A DNA stretch of 55,115 nucleotides from NCBI GenBank assembly GCA_022736715.1, contig DZDJ01000003.1, positions 44,494-99,608 of the forward strand. The letters are read 5' to 3'. A program made the translations under genes and the position numbers. Source of the DNA: Edaphobacter aggregans (GTDB lineage: Bacteria > Acidobacteriota > Terriglobia > Terriglobales > Acidobacteriaceae). Below, piece after piece: positions 8,497 through 17,139 of this stretch; the stretch's first letter is position 1; each line of letters opens with the position of its first letter. A model generated the notes under the pieces. It did no database searches. It saw only the letters and a list, made by a program, of their open reading frames with translations, and was not told the DNA's origin.

Positions 8497-9042
8497 CTAG
8501 CGCCGGTGGCCGAAGCTTTTGCTGCTGGTTGTGGCAACCACCGGCTGCTTCCAGTCCCTGGGATACAGCACCACAAAGCGGTCGCGGCCCTCGCCGCTGC
8601 TCTCCGTGCGCAGGTCGGTAAACTCGCGCAGGGCCAGGTGCAACATGCGGCGTTCGCGTGAGTTCATTGCGGCAAAGCTGTAGGGGCGTCCGCTCTGGCG
8701 CACGCGCTCGGCTGCGGTTTCTGCCGCCAGCCGCAGTTCGCGGGCACGTATGGCCTTGAATCCGTTGGCGTCAAAGGAAATGCGGTCGTGGTCTTCCTGT
8801 TCCAAGCGAAGCATTCTGGCCGCCAGGTGTTCCAGTGCGCGCAGCACTTCGCCGCCGCGTTGCGTCAGCAACGGCGCATCCGGCCCTGCCATTTCCACGT
8901 AGATTTCGCGGCGCTCCAGACCATCCGGATCCGCCGCGCCCGCGCCCGCGGTAATGCGGTACTTCAGCCGCAGGCCGCCCGTTGCGATCAACATCTTTAC
9001 AAACGCTGCTACTTTTTGTGCTGCCTGTGCCAGATCATCCAT
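8497..9042 (-). CDS. khpB: Jag/KhpB family RNA-binding protein (R3H domain)
   Basis: A 181-residue protein of the SpoIIIJ-associated Jag/KhpB family, encoded as usual next to yidC. The central region is KH-like (residues about 60-110) and the C-terminal part is an R3H domain with RRMLHLALREF (about 132-142). The N-terminal Jag_N domain seen in Firmicutes is missing, as in many other phyla. It binds RNA, and in Firmicutes it affects cell division; the role here is unknown. It lies just downstream of yidC in the same direction (82-bp gap). Confidence 0.85.
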   Translation of the reverse strand: MDDLAQAAQKVAAFVKMLIATGGLRLKYRITAGAGAADPDGLERREIYVEMAGPDAPLLTQRGGEVLRALEHLAARMLRLEQEDHDRISFDANGFKAIRARELRLAAETAAERVRQSGRPYSFAAMNSRERRMLHLALREFTDLRTESSGEGRDRFVVLYPRDWKQPVVATTSSKSFGHRR

Positions 9043-9124
9043 GAAAACACCAAGTTGCTATCGTACTACCCGGCGGGCATTTCGTCTGGCTAAAACGGTT
9101 CGGACGCGCCCGTCGGCTTCCGTC

Positions 9125-10897
9125 CTATTTGCGCGCCGGAGACGCGCCCGCCTTGCGCCGCGCACGGCGTGCAGCAATCTCCTTCATCTCGCGGCCCAGG
9201 GAGGTCTGGTTCATCACCGCCTGCTGCGCAATGCTGATCAGGTTGCCGACGGCCCAGTAGAGCGCCAGTCCAGAGGCATAGTTCCAGGTGATGAATCCCG
9301 TGAAGGCCGGCATGGTGAAGGCCATCATCTTCTGCTGCGCCGGGTCAACGCCGGGCGACGGCGTATAGAACTGCACCAGGAACTGCGACACAATCATCAG
9401 GATCGGCAGAATGTGATACGGGTCGGCCGCGGAAAGATCCGGCAGCCAGAGCCAGTGCGCCTGCCGCAACTCAATCACCTTGGCCAGCATGCTGTAGAAG
9501 GCAAAGAGCAGCGGAATCTGCACCAGCATGGGCAGGCAGCCGCCGAACATGTTGACCCCTTCGCGCTTCTGCAGCGCCATGATCTCGTGATTCATGTCCG
9601 AGCGGCGCGGGTCCGTTGCCTTGAACTTTTTGTACTTTTCCTTGATCTCGTTGATCTGCGGCTGAATGCGCTGCATCTTCAGCGACGACTTCATCATGGT
9701 GAAGCGCAGCGGCAGCAGCACCAGGTTGATGATGACCGTGATGATGACAATCGACCAGCCCCAGTTGGCCACGATGTGCTCATAAATGAAGTGCAGCCCC
9801 AGGAAGAGCACCTTCGCAATCGGGCCCCAGAAGCCAAAGTCCAGCAGCGGCTCCAGCGTTGGACCGGTCGCCTTGCCATCGGCCGCCGAGGCATGGATCG
9901 ACTTCAGCACATCCACGGACTTGGGGCCGGCATAGATGCGCACCTGCGTAACGCCGGCATTGCTGCCCATGGCCGCGCCCAGCGTCGGCACAGCTTCCGT
10001 CTCCTTCGACTCCGGCTTCTCCGGATTCTTGGGAATCTGCAGCGTGTTGTGGAAGGTCACCAGCGAGGCGTTCTGCGGTTGGTCCGGCAGGAAGACAGCG
10101 GCAAAGTAAAGATCGCTGACGCCGGCCCAGTCAAACGGGCCCTGCAGCGTGTTGCCGCCCACTACTTTCTTGGCCGCAAGGTTTTCCAGCTTGCCGCTCT
10201 CCAGCGTGTTGATCTCGTCACTGGCGTACAGGTGCAGCGAGTCCTGATCGCCAAAGCCGGCAGGCCAGCTCAGGAAGGCCCGCACCGGCGCGCCGTTCTG
10301 CGTCACCTGCACCTCGGCATGCAGCACATAGCTGGCATCGAAGCGGAAGGTCTTGCGCACCACCAGCGGGCCGTCGGAGTACCGAAAGCTGAGCGTGTTC
10401 GGTGCAGCCAGCGTGCCCGTGGCCGAGGGCACAAACAGCGCACTCTTCAGCCTGGCGTTCAGGCCTGCATCGTAGGTGTAGAGCGAAAGCGGATAGCCGA
10501 ACTCAGCGGCCGCATGGGCATGCACCAGGTCCAGCGGCTGACCGCTGTTGTTCTTATACTTCTTCAGAATCCACGACTTTACCTGCGCTCCGCGATTGGT
10601 GAAGGTGATGCGGTACAGCTCATTCTCCACCACCGTTTCCGTTTCGCTCCTGGCCACCACCGCATTGGCCGATGCCGGAGCAGCAGGAGCCACCGCAGGA
10701 GTGTTGTTGACCGCAGGGGGTGCTGGTGCCGTGCTGGCTGGCGCTGTCTGCGTCGTCTGCTGCGTGATGGACGTGGCCGGCTTCTTCGGTTTGAAGTACT
10801 GCAGCCCGGCAAAGATCACAACAAAGACCACCGTCATGGCCAGGATCGACTTCATGTCCTGCCCACCCTGCTGGTTGGGATTCTTATATTCCGCCAA
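9125..10897 (-). CDS. yidC: Membrane protein insertase YidC
   Basis: Inner-membrane insertase that works alone or with SecYEG. The 590-residue protein has the Gram-negative layout: an N-terminal membrane segment (ILAMTVVFVVIFAGLQYF), an Ala/Pro/Thr-rich linker, a large periplasmic beta-sandwich domain (about residues 75-370), and the C-terminal five-helix 60KD_IMP domain containing the cytoplasmic helical hairpin (KSSLKMQRIQPQINEIKEKY) and GGCLPMLVQIPLLFAFYSML. A basic tail (RRARRKAGASPARK) is suited to ribosome contact. It sits between yidD-rnpA and jag in canonical order. Confidence 0.96.
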   Translation of the reverse strand: MAEYKNPNQQGGQDMKSILAMTVVFVVIFAGLQYFKPKKPATSITQQTTQTAPASTAPAPPAVNNTPAVAPAAPASANAVVARSETETVVENELYRITFTNRGAQVKSWILKKYKNNSGQPLDLVHAHAAAEFGYPLSLYTYDAGLNARLKSALFVPSATGTLAAPNTLSFRYSDGPLVVRKTFRFDASYVLHAEVQVTQNGAPVRAFLSWPAGFGDQDSLHLYASDEINTLESGKLENLAAKKVVGGNTLQGPFDWAGVSDLYFAAVFLPDQPQNASLVTFHNTLQIPKNPEKPESKETEAVPTLGAAMGSNAGVTQVRIYAGPKSVDVLKSIHASAADGKATGPTLEPLLDFGFWGPIAKVLFLGLHFIYEHIVANWGWSIVIITVIINLVLLPLRFTMMKSSLKMQRIQPQINEIKEKYKKFKATDPRRSDMNHEIMALQKREGVNMFGGCLPMLVQIPLLFAFYSMLAKVIELRQAHWLWLPDLSAADPYHILPILMIVSQFLVQFYTPSPGVDPAQQKMMAFTMPAFTGFITWNYASGLALYWAVGNLISIAQQAVMNQTSLGREMKEIAARRARRKAGASPARK

Positions 10898-10981
10898 GAG
10901 AACTTCCTGCTTCCTTGAAGAGATTAGGAACTGCTGCCAGGGCCCTGGCCGCGGAGGGCGGCCGGCTTCCCGGGTAAAACT

Positions 10982-11395
10982 CTATGGTAAATCGCCAGAG
11001 CCCGTCTGCGTATGTATGGCGGATGAACTGTGCCCGTTTGCGTCTTCCTGCGCCGCCTCCAACGCAGCCACCTGCTGCTGCTCCGCAGTCAGCGGAACCG
11101 GATCAAACCCGCCGCGCGAGAAAGGATGACACCGCAGCAGCCGCCACACCGCCATTGCGCCGCCACGCAGCAACCCATGCCGTTGCAGAGCGATATAGGC
11201 ATACTCCGAGCAGGTGGGCTGAAAACGGCACCCCGGCGGCAATGGACTGATGACCGAACTGATGCCATGCAGCACCGGCGACAACACCCGCCGGTACATC
11301 CAGAAAATGGCCCGCAGCCATGCCGCTTCCCGAACCTCTCGACCTGCTGCCTCGTCACGGGCTGCTGCCTTCGGGGTTGGGCGCTGGCGGCTCAC
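10982..11395 (-). CDS. yidD: Membrane protein insertion efficiency factor YidD
   Basis: A 137-residue member of the YidD/Haemolytic family. The conserved core is [11 protein letters not shown]...[22 protein letters not shown], with [11 protein letters not shown] as the signature, then [17 protein letters not shown]. YidD assists insertion of some inner-membrane proteins. The family is usually about 70-90 residues; here both ends are extended by low-complexity, partly charged sequence. The start overlaps the rnpA stop by 4 bp (11392-11395). Confidence 0.92.
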   Translation of the reverse strand: MSRQRPTPKAAARDEAAGREVREAAWLRAIFWMYRRVLSPVLHGISSVISPLPPGCRFQPTCSEYAYIALQRHGLLRGGAMAVWRLLRCHPFSRGGFDPVPLTAEQQQVAALEAAQEDANGHSSSAIHTQTGSGDLP

Positions 11396-11949
11396 AGCGC
11401 TGTCTCGGCTCTGGAGGAGTCTTTTGGGGCCTCTGGGTTTTTGCCCACAGCAGCTTCAGCAGCCGGTTGCGTCGTGGCCCGCTGGATCTGTGTAAAGATG
11501 CGCGCCACTTCGCGCTGCAATGCGGCAAACTCCACTTCCTTCACACTCCGGCGCGGATGCAGCACCACATCCACCGGCGTGGTCAGTATGGCCAGGTTGT
11601 GGCGCACGGCCTCGCGCATGCGCCGCTTGATGCGGTTGCGGTCCACGGCCTTGCCGAGCACTTTGCCCACGGTCAGGCCAATGCGCGGGCCAGGATACGG
11701 GCCAGGATACGGGCCAGCAACAGCGCCAGTTATAGGTTGCGCAGAATCCTGTGCCGCAGGCCGCAGCGCAAAAAAATACGCCATCTGCTGCGAGAACTGC
11801 TTGCGCCCCTGCCGGTACACACGCTGGTAGTCGGCATGCTTGCGCAGGCGCGCCGCCGCCAGGGACAGCGGTTTGCGCTCGGCGTTACTCATAACTGGGC
11901 CGGTGCGCTCGGCTGCGTTGCGCTCGATCTGGTTGGGTTGGGACATCAT
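11392..11949 (-). CDS. rnpA: Ribonuclease P protein component, with internal repeat insertion
   Basis: Protein cofactor of RNase P, which matures tRNA 5' ends. The hallmark basic helix [18 protein letters not shown] (about residues 110-127) is intact, preceded by [14 protein letters not shown]. The protein is 185 residues, much longer than the typical 110-130. About 20 residues ([23 protein letters not shown]) are inserted between the first strand and PRIGL, encoded partly by a 12-bp tandem repeat at 11687-11717. An internal ATG 19 codons later (MSNAERKP) is an alternative start. It overlaps yidD and follows rpmH. Confidence 0.9.
   Translation of the reverse strand: MMSQPNQIERNAAERTGPVMSNAERKPLSLAAARLRKHADYQRVYRQGRKQFSQQMAYFFALRPAAQDSAQPITGAVAGPYPGPYPGPRIGLTVGKVLGKAVDRNRIKRRMREAVRHNLAILTTPVDVVLHPRRSVKEVEFAALQREVARIFTQIQRATTQPAAEAAVGKNPEAPKDSSRAETAL
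11687..11717 (-). repeat. 12-bp tandem repeat inside rnpA
   Basis: Two exact copies of GGGCCAGGATAC (11687-11698 and 11699-11710, plus-strand reading) and a partial third (GGGCCAG). The repeat keeps the rnpA frame and encodes the YPGP YPGP peptide, so copy-number change would not break the gene. Confidence 0.9.
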
Positions 11950-12132
11950 GGGCTTTACCGGCCAGAATCTGCACGTTCCAGAAAAGGAGGAAGAACTGCC
12001 TTCAAGAACTGCAAGCCAGACAGTAAAAGGCCCGCCGTAGAATGCAGCGGGCTGCTTTTCGGGATTCGGTTTTTCGCCGTCATATCCAGCACGCGGAACA
12101 ACACCAAACGTGCCGGGCGGCGTCCAACAAAC

Positions 12133-12288
12133 TTAGTCGCGATAACCAGCGCTGACGGCGATCTTATGACGGCCCTTGGCACGACGGCGCGACAGCACTG
12201 CGGCGCCAGCCTTCGTCTTCATGCGGCTCAGAAAGCCGTGGGTCTTCGAACGGTGGCGACGGTTGGGTTGAAAGGTACGCTTCGGCAT
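12133..12288 (-). CDS. rpmH: 50S ribosomal protein L34
   Basis: A 51-residue basic protein read directly from the minus strand: it begins [19 protein letters not shown] and continues [27 protein letters not shown], the L34 signature throughout. Its place between dnaA (divergent) and rnpA is the near-universal bacterial arrangement. Length is close to the usual 44-50; the C-terminus (AGYRD) is slightly longer. Confidence 0.97.
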   Translation of the reverse strand: MPKRTFQPNRRHRSKTHGFLSRMKTKAGAAVLSRRRAKGRHKIAVSAGYRD

Positions 12289-12816
12289 GGGACTGCACTC
12301 CTGCTCTCAAAATCTGTGTCTTACGGCAAAACTCAAGTATATCCGAAGATGCCAAAAGCCGCAAAGCATCAGGGCGGGACCGGCTTTTGCACAAGCAGCC
12401 GAACCAGTCATGGGTTCAGTCATGGGTCGGAACTGGTGACCAGTTTTCCTCGGTTTTCACAACGGATGGTGCAAACCGAAAAACTTTTCCCTTTTGTGTG
12501 AAAGCAACACACAAAGACGTGTTTTTCCGTGCTACTATCGAGTCCGTTTAGAAGAGATTTTTTTACTGCACGTCCAGCTGCACCGCACTCAGCATCATGC
12601 TTGCGCGATTCTGCAACCAGGATGCAGGAGATGTCTTCGGAGAATGTTCAGCGGCAAACGCTGTGCCTTCCCCCAAGGCCTCCAGCACAGGAGAATCCGC
12701 CAAACCGCATGGCAGGCAAGGTCTGCCGTGAGGGAGCGATATTTTTGTTTTTTCTGCAACCTGGTGGGAGTGCACATGCAGCCGACGCTGGAACCAAGAA
12801 AGACAGGACAGGCAAT
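12289..12816. promoter_or_regulatory. Divergent rpmH/dnaA intergenic control region with several repeats
   Basis: 528 bp without a convincing gene. It holds: an 11-bp direct repeat CAGTCATGGGT at 12405-12415 and 12417-12427; a near-perfect palindrome AACTGGTGACCAGTT at 12431-12445 (7-bp arms, 1-bp centre); and an inverted repeat TTTGTGTG...CACACAAA at 12493-12515. Promoters for rpmH (leftward) and dnaA (rightward) must lie here. The long dnaA leader (from about 12530) is open in the dnaA frame but looks non-coding. Part of the replication origin could extend here, though clear DnaA boxes are fewer than in the dnaA-dnaN gap. Confidence 0.6.
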
Positions 12817-14232
12817 ATGTCATTTGTTCCGACGGCCACGGCCGTATTGAACCCTTGGGTACGTATTCTGGGGGCCTTAGAGAAGAAGATTAACCGACAG
12901 TCGTTCGACACCTGGCTGAAGCCGACGCGCTTCAGCCATCTCAACGGCAAGGCGCTGTTCGTTCGCATCCCGGCATCGGAGTTTCAGCATATCGGCGACC
13001 GTTATGGCGACCTCATCCAGGAGGCCATCGATAATCTGGAGCTGGAAGTGGAGCTGGTGAACTTCGTGACGCTGGCCGATGACCCCTCTGCGCCGCGCGT
13101 GCGCGAGGACGGCGGCTTTGCCCCGGTACCCAGCCACGCCGCCAACACGCCCCGCAACCGCACCAATGGCACAGGGCAGAACTCTCCGGAGCAGGGACGC
13201 TTTGACTGGAACACCGCCGCGCAGTTGAATCCGCGCTACACCTTCGATGCCTTCGTCATCGGCAACGGCAACCAGTTTGCCCATGCCGCGGCGCAGGCCG
13301 TGGCCGAGCGGCCATCCAAGGCCTACAATCCGCTGTTTCTGTACGGCGGCGTGGGTATGGGCAAGACGCACCTGATGCAGGCCATCGGGCATGAGGTGAA
13401 GCGCCGGCTGCCGCAGTCGTCCATCTGCTATGTGTCCAGCGAGAAGTTCACCAACGAGATGATCAACTCGCTCCGCTACGACAAGATGACGAGCTTCCGC
13501 GACAAATTCCGCTTGGTGGACGTGTTGCTGATCGACGATATTCAGTTTCTGGCGCAGAAGGAGCGCACGCAGGAGGAGTTCTTCCACACCTTCAACGCGC
13601 TGCACGAAAGCATGAAGCAGATCGTGATCGCGTCGGACCGTCCGCCCAAGGAGCTGGCCGAGTTTGAGGACCGCCTGCGCAGCCGCTTCGAGTGGGGACT
13701 GATTGCCGACATTCAGCCGCCGGACCTGGAGACAAAGGTCGCCATTCTGCAGAAAAAGGCGGAGAGCGAGCACGTCACCCTGCCCACGGATGTGGCCCTG
13801 TTCATCGCCTCCAACGTGCGCACCAACGTGCGCGAGCTGGAAGGCGCTCTGGTGCGGCTGATCGCGTGGTGCAGCCTGCATGGCATGGAAATCAACCTGC
13901 CAACGGCGCAGCAGTGCCTGAAGCAGTTCATCGACACCCAGGTGCGCAAGATCACCATTGAGGCCATTCAGCGCGCCGTGGCCGAGCAGTTTGGCATGCG
14001 CGTGGTGGAACTGAAGCAGAAGAACAACTCGCGGCAGATCGTGGTGCCGCGGCAGATTGCCATGTACCTGGCCAAGCAGATGACCGAGGCCAGCCTGCCG
14101 GAGATCGGCCGCCAGTTCGGCGGCAAGCACCACACCACAGTGATGCACTCCATCGCCAAGATCGACGATCAGCGCCGCGCAGACAAGGACCTGAACCGCA
14201 CCATCAACAAACTGATGGAGACGCTGGGCTAA
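12817..14232 (+). CDS. dnaA: Chromosomal replication initiator DnaA
   Basis: AAA+ protein that binds DnaA boxes and opens oriC. From ATG at 12817 the protein is 471 residues: domain I (PWVRILGALEKKINRQSFDTWL), a linker, the AAA+ domain with Walker A GGVGMGKT (about 177-184) and Walker B LLIDDIQF (about 237-244), sensor regions, and the C-terminal helix-turn-helix with IGRQFGGKHHTTVMHSI. ATG 12817 is chosen because domain I starts directly after it and AGGACAGG lies just upstream; the frame is open to 12529 but those residues match nothing. A terminator follows at 14277-14300. Confidence 0.97.
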   Translation: MSFVPTATAVLNPWVRILGALEKKINRQSFDTWLKPTRFSHLNGKALFVRIPASEFQHIGDRYGDLIQEAIDNLELEVELVNFVTLADDPSAPRVREDGGFAPVPSHAANTPRNRTNGTGQNSPEQGRFDWNTAAQLNPRYTFDAFVIGNGNQFAHAAAQAVAERPSKAYNPLFLYGGVGMGKTHLMQAIGHEVKRRLPQSSICYVSSEKFTNEMINSLRYDKMTSFRDKFRLVDVLLIDDIQFLAQKERTQEEFFHTFNALHESMKQIVIASDRPPKELAEFEDRLRSRFEWGLIADIQPPDLETKVAILQKKAESEHVTLPTDVALFIASNVRTNVRELEGALVRLIAWCSLHGMEINLPTAQQCLKQFIDTQVRKITIEAIQRAVAEQFGMRVVELKQKNNSRQIVVPRQIAMYLAKQMTEASLPEIGRQFGGKHHTTVMHSIAKIDDQRRADKDLNRTINKLMETLG

Positions 14233-14276
14233 GCAAGCGCTCTTCCGCAAACCTGCGACACCGTCCTGATCAACGC

Positions 14277-14300
14277 ACGACACGGCCAGGGCCGTGTCGT
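14277..14300 (+). terminator. dnaA terminator
   Basis: Perfect 10-bp stem ACGACACGGC / GCCGTGTCGT with a 4-nt loop (CAGG), followed by TTGCTTT, 45 bp after the dnaA stop. It insulates dnaA from the non-coding region before dnaN. Confidence 0.75.
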
Positions 14301-15002
14301 TTGCTTTGGGCCGCGCTTCTGTTTGAGCTGCAATTTTGCCCACTTTTCCAGAAATCAACAGGGGTCTGTGGAAAGTTCTTGGCCAACCGTCGTATTCCCT
14401 CGGCTTTTATTGGCTATTTTTGGGTTTTCCTGCTTTTCCTCAGGCTTTTCTCAATTCCTGTTGAAAACTCATGCAAAATAATCGCTTCCCTTTCTACGGG
14501 TTCAGCGTATTTCCACCTTGCATGGGGGTAATTCTTCTGGTTTTTAAACAAGGCATGTGGAAGTGCTGGAAAACTTCGGCGAAATACGACGATTTCGCCT
14601 GGTTAATCCGAAATTTACAGTTTTCCAACACTGGTTTTCTAAATCGTGTATCACGCCTATCTGTTTGATTGGATGGGTTTTGTGTTCGATTTCCACTTTT
14701 CCCGCACGATCGGTTAAGACTTCTGCCTGTGAGTACCTTTTTATCTGTTTTTCTTAAAAGCACTCTGCCTGACAGCCCTTCGCAAAAATCAGTTGCGAAG
14801 CCGTAGCAAGGCAAACCCGGTTTCGTACCAGCTTTTCCGCATCGTCCACTATGGTCCTGGATTTCCCACATTTAATTGGCTGTGCTGGAAGGCCGGATTC
14901 TCACTAGAATGAAGCCATCACAAGTACTGCTCCGTTTTTCCACGGATGTGGTGTAAAGTGTGGCCAATTGCATTCGGCATCTGAAGGGGAGGCGCAACCG
15001 AT
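14301..15002. other. oriC: Candidate replication origin (oriC) between dnaA and dnaN
   Basis: About 700 bp with no gene, markedly AT-richer than its surroundings and dense in TTTTCC-type motifs. DnaA-box-like 9-mers one mismatch from TTWTNCACA include TGTGGAAAG at 14367-14375 (complement CTTTCCACA), TTTCCCACA at 14862-14870 and TTTTCCACG at 14936-14944; weaker ones are TGTGGAAGT at 14556-14564, GATTTCCACT near 14688-14697 and TATTTCCACC near 14509-14518. T-rich tracts at about 14395-14460 could be the unwinding element. The dnaA-dnaN gap is a frequent oriC site in bacteria, and parS is 14 kb away. No box is a perfect TTATCCACA. Confidence 0.55.
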
Positions 15003-16202
15003 ATGCCCAGCATCGAAGCAGAGCCGGTGAAGACAGCAGAGGAGATTCCATCTGTGAACATTGCAACCCAGTCCGCCAATATGGAAATTACTGCCAAGCG
15101 TGCCGATCTGCTGCGCGAGCTGACCGCGGCGCAGAGTGTTGTGGAGCGCAAGACCACGATTCCCATTCTGTCGAATTTTCTGTTTGAGGCTGCGGACGAC
15201 CGCCTGACAATTACGGCGACGGACCTGGACCAGAGCCTGAAGACCTCCTGCGCCGTGACGGTGAAGAAGCCGGGCGCCTGCACCATTCCTGCGCGCAAGC
15301 TGTATGACTACATCAAGCTGCTGCCGGACGGAGACGTCAGCCTGAAGCTGCTGGACAACCACTGGGTGCAGATTCGCGCCGGACGTTCCAACACCAGGAT
15401 GGTGGGCATGGCGCGCGCCAATTTCCCCCAGGTGCCGGAGTTTCCTGCCACGGGCGAGGTGGTGCTTTCTGTCGCGTCACTGCGCGGCCTGATCTCGAAG
15501 ACGATCTTTGCCATTTCCAGCGAAGAGTCGCGCTACACGCTCAACGGCGCGCTGCTGGTGCTGAAGGCCGAGAGCATGGCCATGGTGGCCACGGACGGCC
15601 ATCGCCTGGCACACATTGAGAAGACAGGCGAAACACTGGCGGGGATTTCCGGCGAAAAGAAGACGCTGATTCCGCGCAAGGCGCTGAGCGAGCTGCAATC
15701 GTTGCTGGGCGCGACGGAAGAGGAAAATCTGACCTTTGCCGAGGATGACCAGACGCTCTACTTCCGCATTGGCGGCCGCACACTGACTTCGCGCAAGCTC
15801 ACTGGCCAGTTCCCGAATTATGAGGCGGTGCTGCCACGCGACAACAACAAGTTTGTGATTGTGCGCGCGCAGGACCTGATGGGCTCCATTCAGCGCGTGG
15901 CGCAGTTTGCCGATGAGCGCTCTGGCGCGATCAAGATTCGCCTGGAGCAGAATGAGCTGAAGCTTTCGTCTTCTTCGACGGATGCAGGCGAGTCGGAAGA
16001 TTCCATCGAAACACCGTACAACTACGATCCCATCGTTGTTGGGTTCAACTCGGTGTATCTCATCGACTTTCTGAAGGCGGTGGGTGGCACAGGCGAGGTA
16101 CGGCTGGAGTTCAAGGATGCGCAGTCGGCCGGGCAGATGCGGCCCGAGGATGCGGAAGACGAATACAAGTACCGCTACATCATCATGCCAATGCGCATCT
16201 GA
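15003..16202 (+). CDS. dnaN: DNA polymerase III beta subunit (sliding clamp)
   Basis: The ring-shaped clamp that tethers polymerase III to DNA. The core begins MEITAKRADLLRELTAAQSVVERKTTIPILSN and ends YRYIIMPMRI, the conserved C-terminus that closes the protein-binding pocket. From ATG 15003 it is 399 residues; the first 26 residues precede the usual clamp N-terminus. The upstream start is kept because GGGGAGG lies about 10 nt before it, while ATG 15081, where homology begins, has no visible ribosome binding site. Downstream (16218-16241) is a 12-bp tandem pair of AGCGGCGACAGG. Confidence 0.95.
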   Translation: MPSIEAEPVKTAEEIPSVNIATQSANMEITAKRADLLRELTAAQSVVERKTTIPILSNFLFEAADDRLTITATDLDQSLKTSCAVTVKKPGACTIPARKLYDYIKLLPDGDVSLKLLDNHWVQIRAGRSNTRMVGMARANFPQVPEFPATGEVVLSVASLRGLISKTIFAISSEESRYTLNGALLVLKAESMAMVATDGHRLAHIEKTGETLAGISGEKKTLIPRKALSELQSLLGATEEENLTFAEDDQTLYFRIGGRTLTSRKLTGQFPNYEAVLPRDNNKFVIVRAQDLMGSIQRVAQFADERSGAIKIRLEQNELKLSSSSTDAGESEDSIETPYNYDPIVVGFNSVYLIDFLKAVGGTGEVRLEFKDAQSAGQMRPEDAEDEYKYRYIIMPMRI

Positions 16203-16217
16203 AGCGGCGCAGCCAAA

Positions 16218-16241
16218 AGCGGCGACAGGAGCGGCGACAGG
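16218..16241. repeat. 12-bp tandem duplication after dnaN
   Basis: AGCGGCGACAGG occurs twice in tandem in the dnaN 3' intergenic stretch. No function is evident. Confidence 0.8.
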
Positions 16242-16289
16242 AGCGCTCCCTTCAAAAAGCGTACTCCTCGCAGCAACTCTGCTTTTGCC

Positions 16290-16922
16290 TTAAACCAGGT
16301 TCACGCTGTGCGCCAGGCCGGCGGCCTCCAGCGTTGCGCCCACCATGGCGTCATGGCCCATGCAGGAGTTCAGCAGCAGATGGTAGAGCTGGCGGCTGTC
16401 CCACTCATGGTTGTAGAGCCGCCGGATGTAGGCCTGACGCCGCTGGTCTGTGGCCAGAATCTCCTGCTCCGCATTGCGCGCTTCGTTTGGAAACTGCTGC
16501 TCAAACCAGCGCATTTTGCGGGCCATGGTGGCATACACAAAAACATGGAAGCAGCCGTCGACGCCATTGAGCAGGCTGGATGCGCCGCGGCCAACAAGGA
16601 CGCACTTTCCGGCAGCAGCCTCGTCGCGGACTACTTTTTGCAGATACCCGGTCATCTTCTGGCTGTCAAACAGGTTGCGCTCGCTGATGCCGGAAGCAAT
16701 CTCCATGCTGCCGTGCCAGAAGGCCTTGCCGACGCTGTGGTACCAGGGGTCCAGCCGTTCATCGCAACTGGCAACCACTTTTTCTGAAACGCCTGCCAGC
16801 GCGGCAATATCGCGCAGCAGCGAGTGATCGACCAGCCGCCAGCCCAGATGCTCCGCCAGATGGCGTGCATAATCGGCGCCAAGGCTGCCGAATTCCCGTT
16901 CCACCGTGATTACGTTGATCAT
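16290..16922 (-). CDS. Cytidylate kinase-like family protein
   Basis: A 210-residue protein of the cytidylate kinase-like family (PF13189 type). It opens INVITVEREFGSLGADYARHLAEHLGWRLVDHSLL, where the nucleotide-binding loop is an FGSLG variant, and has a later CVLVGRGASSLL strand and a FVYATMARKMRW segment where the LID-region arginines sit. These proteins resemble P-loop NMP kinases, but their substrates are mostly untested. The gene stands alone, converging on dnaN. Confidence 0.75.
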   Translation of the reverse strand: MINVITVEREFGSLGADYARHLAEHLGWRLVDHSLLRDIAALAGVSEKVVASCDERLDPWYHSVGKAFWHGSMEIASGISERNLFDSQKMTGYLQKVVRDEAAAGKCVLVGRGASSLLNGVDGCFHVFVYATMARKMRWFEQQFPNEARNAEQEILATDQRRQAYIRRLYNHEWDSRQLYHLLLNSCMGHDAMVGATLEAAGLAHSVNLV

Positions 16923-17139
16923 GGCATTCTCCTGCCGGTTGCGTTGGGCCGATTTTCTTACACCGTTTTTTTCATGTCCCCGCGAGCAAAGCGTAGCACT
17001 GACCAGCGGCAGGGGTCTACAGCGAAACCAACGGTGCGGCGTCCTTTTGTGGCTGGTTCAGCGCGGCGTTCCATCGCCGGAAAGCCGCGCTGAGACCTGC
17101 GGCACCGGGACATACCTTCGTGCATTTCGCGCAACGCAA

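Noticed and set aside
8954-10918. 654-codon rightward frame opposite yidC
   Set aside because: Antisense shadow of yidC; no start signal or motif.
12529-12816. N-terminal extension of dnaA by 96 codons
   Set aside because: The residues match no DnaA domain, and ATG 12817 has a ribosome binding site directly before domain I.
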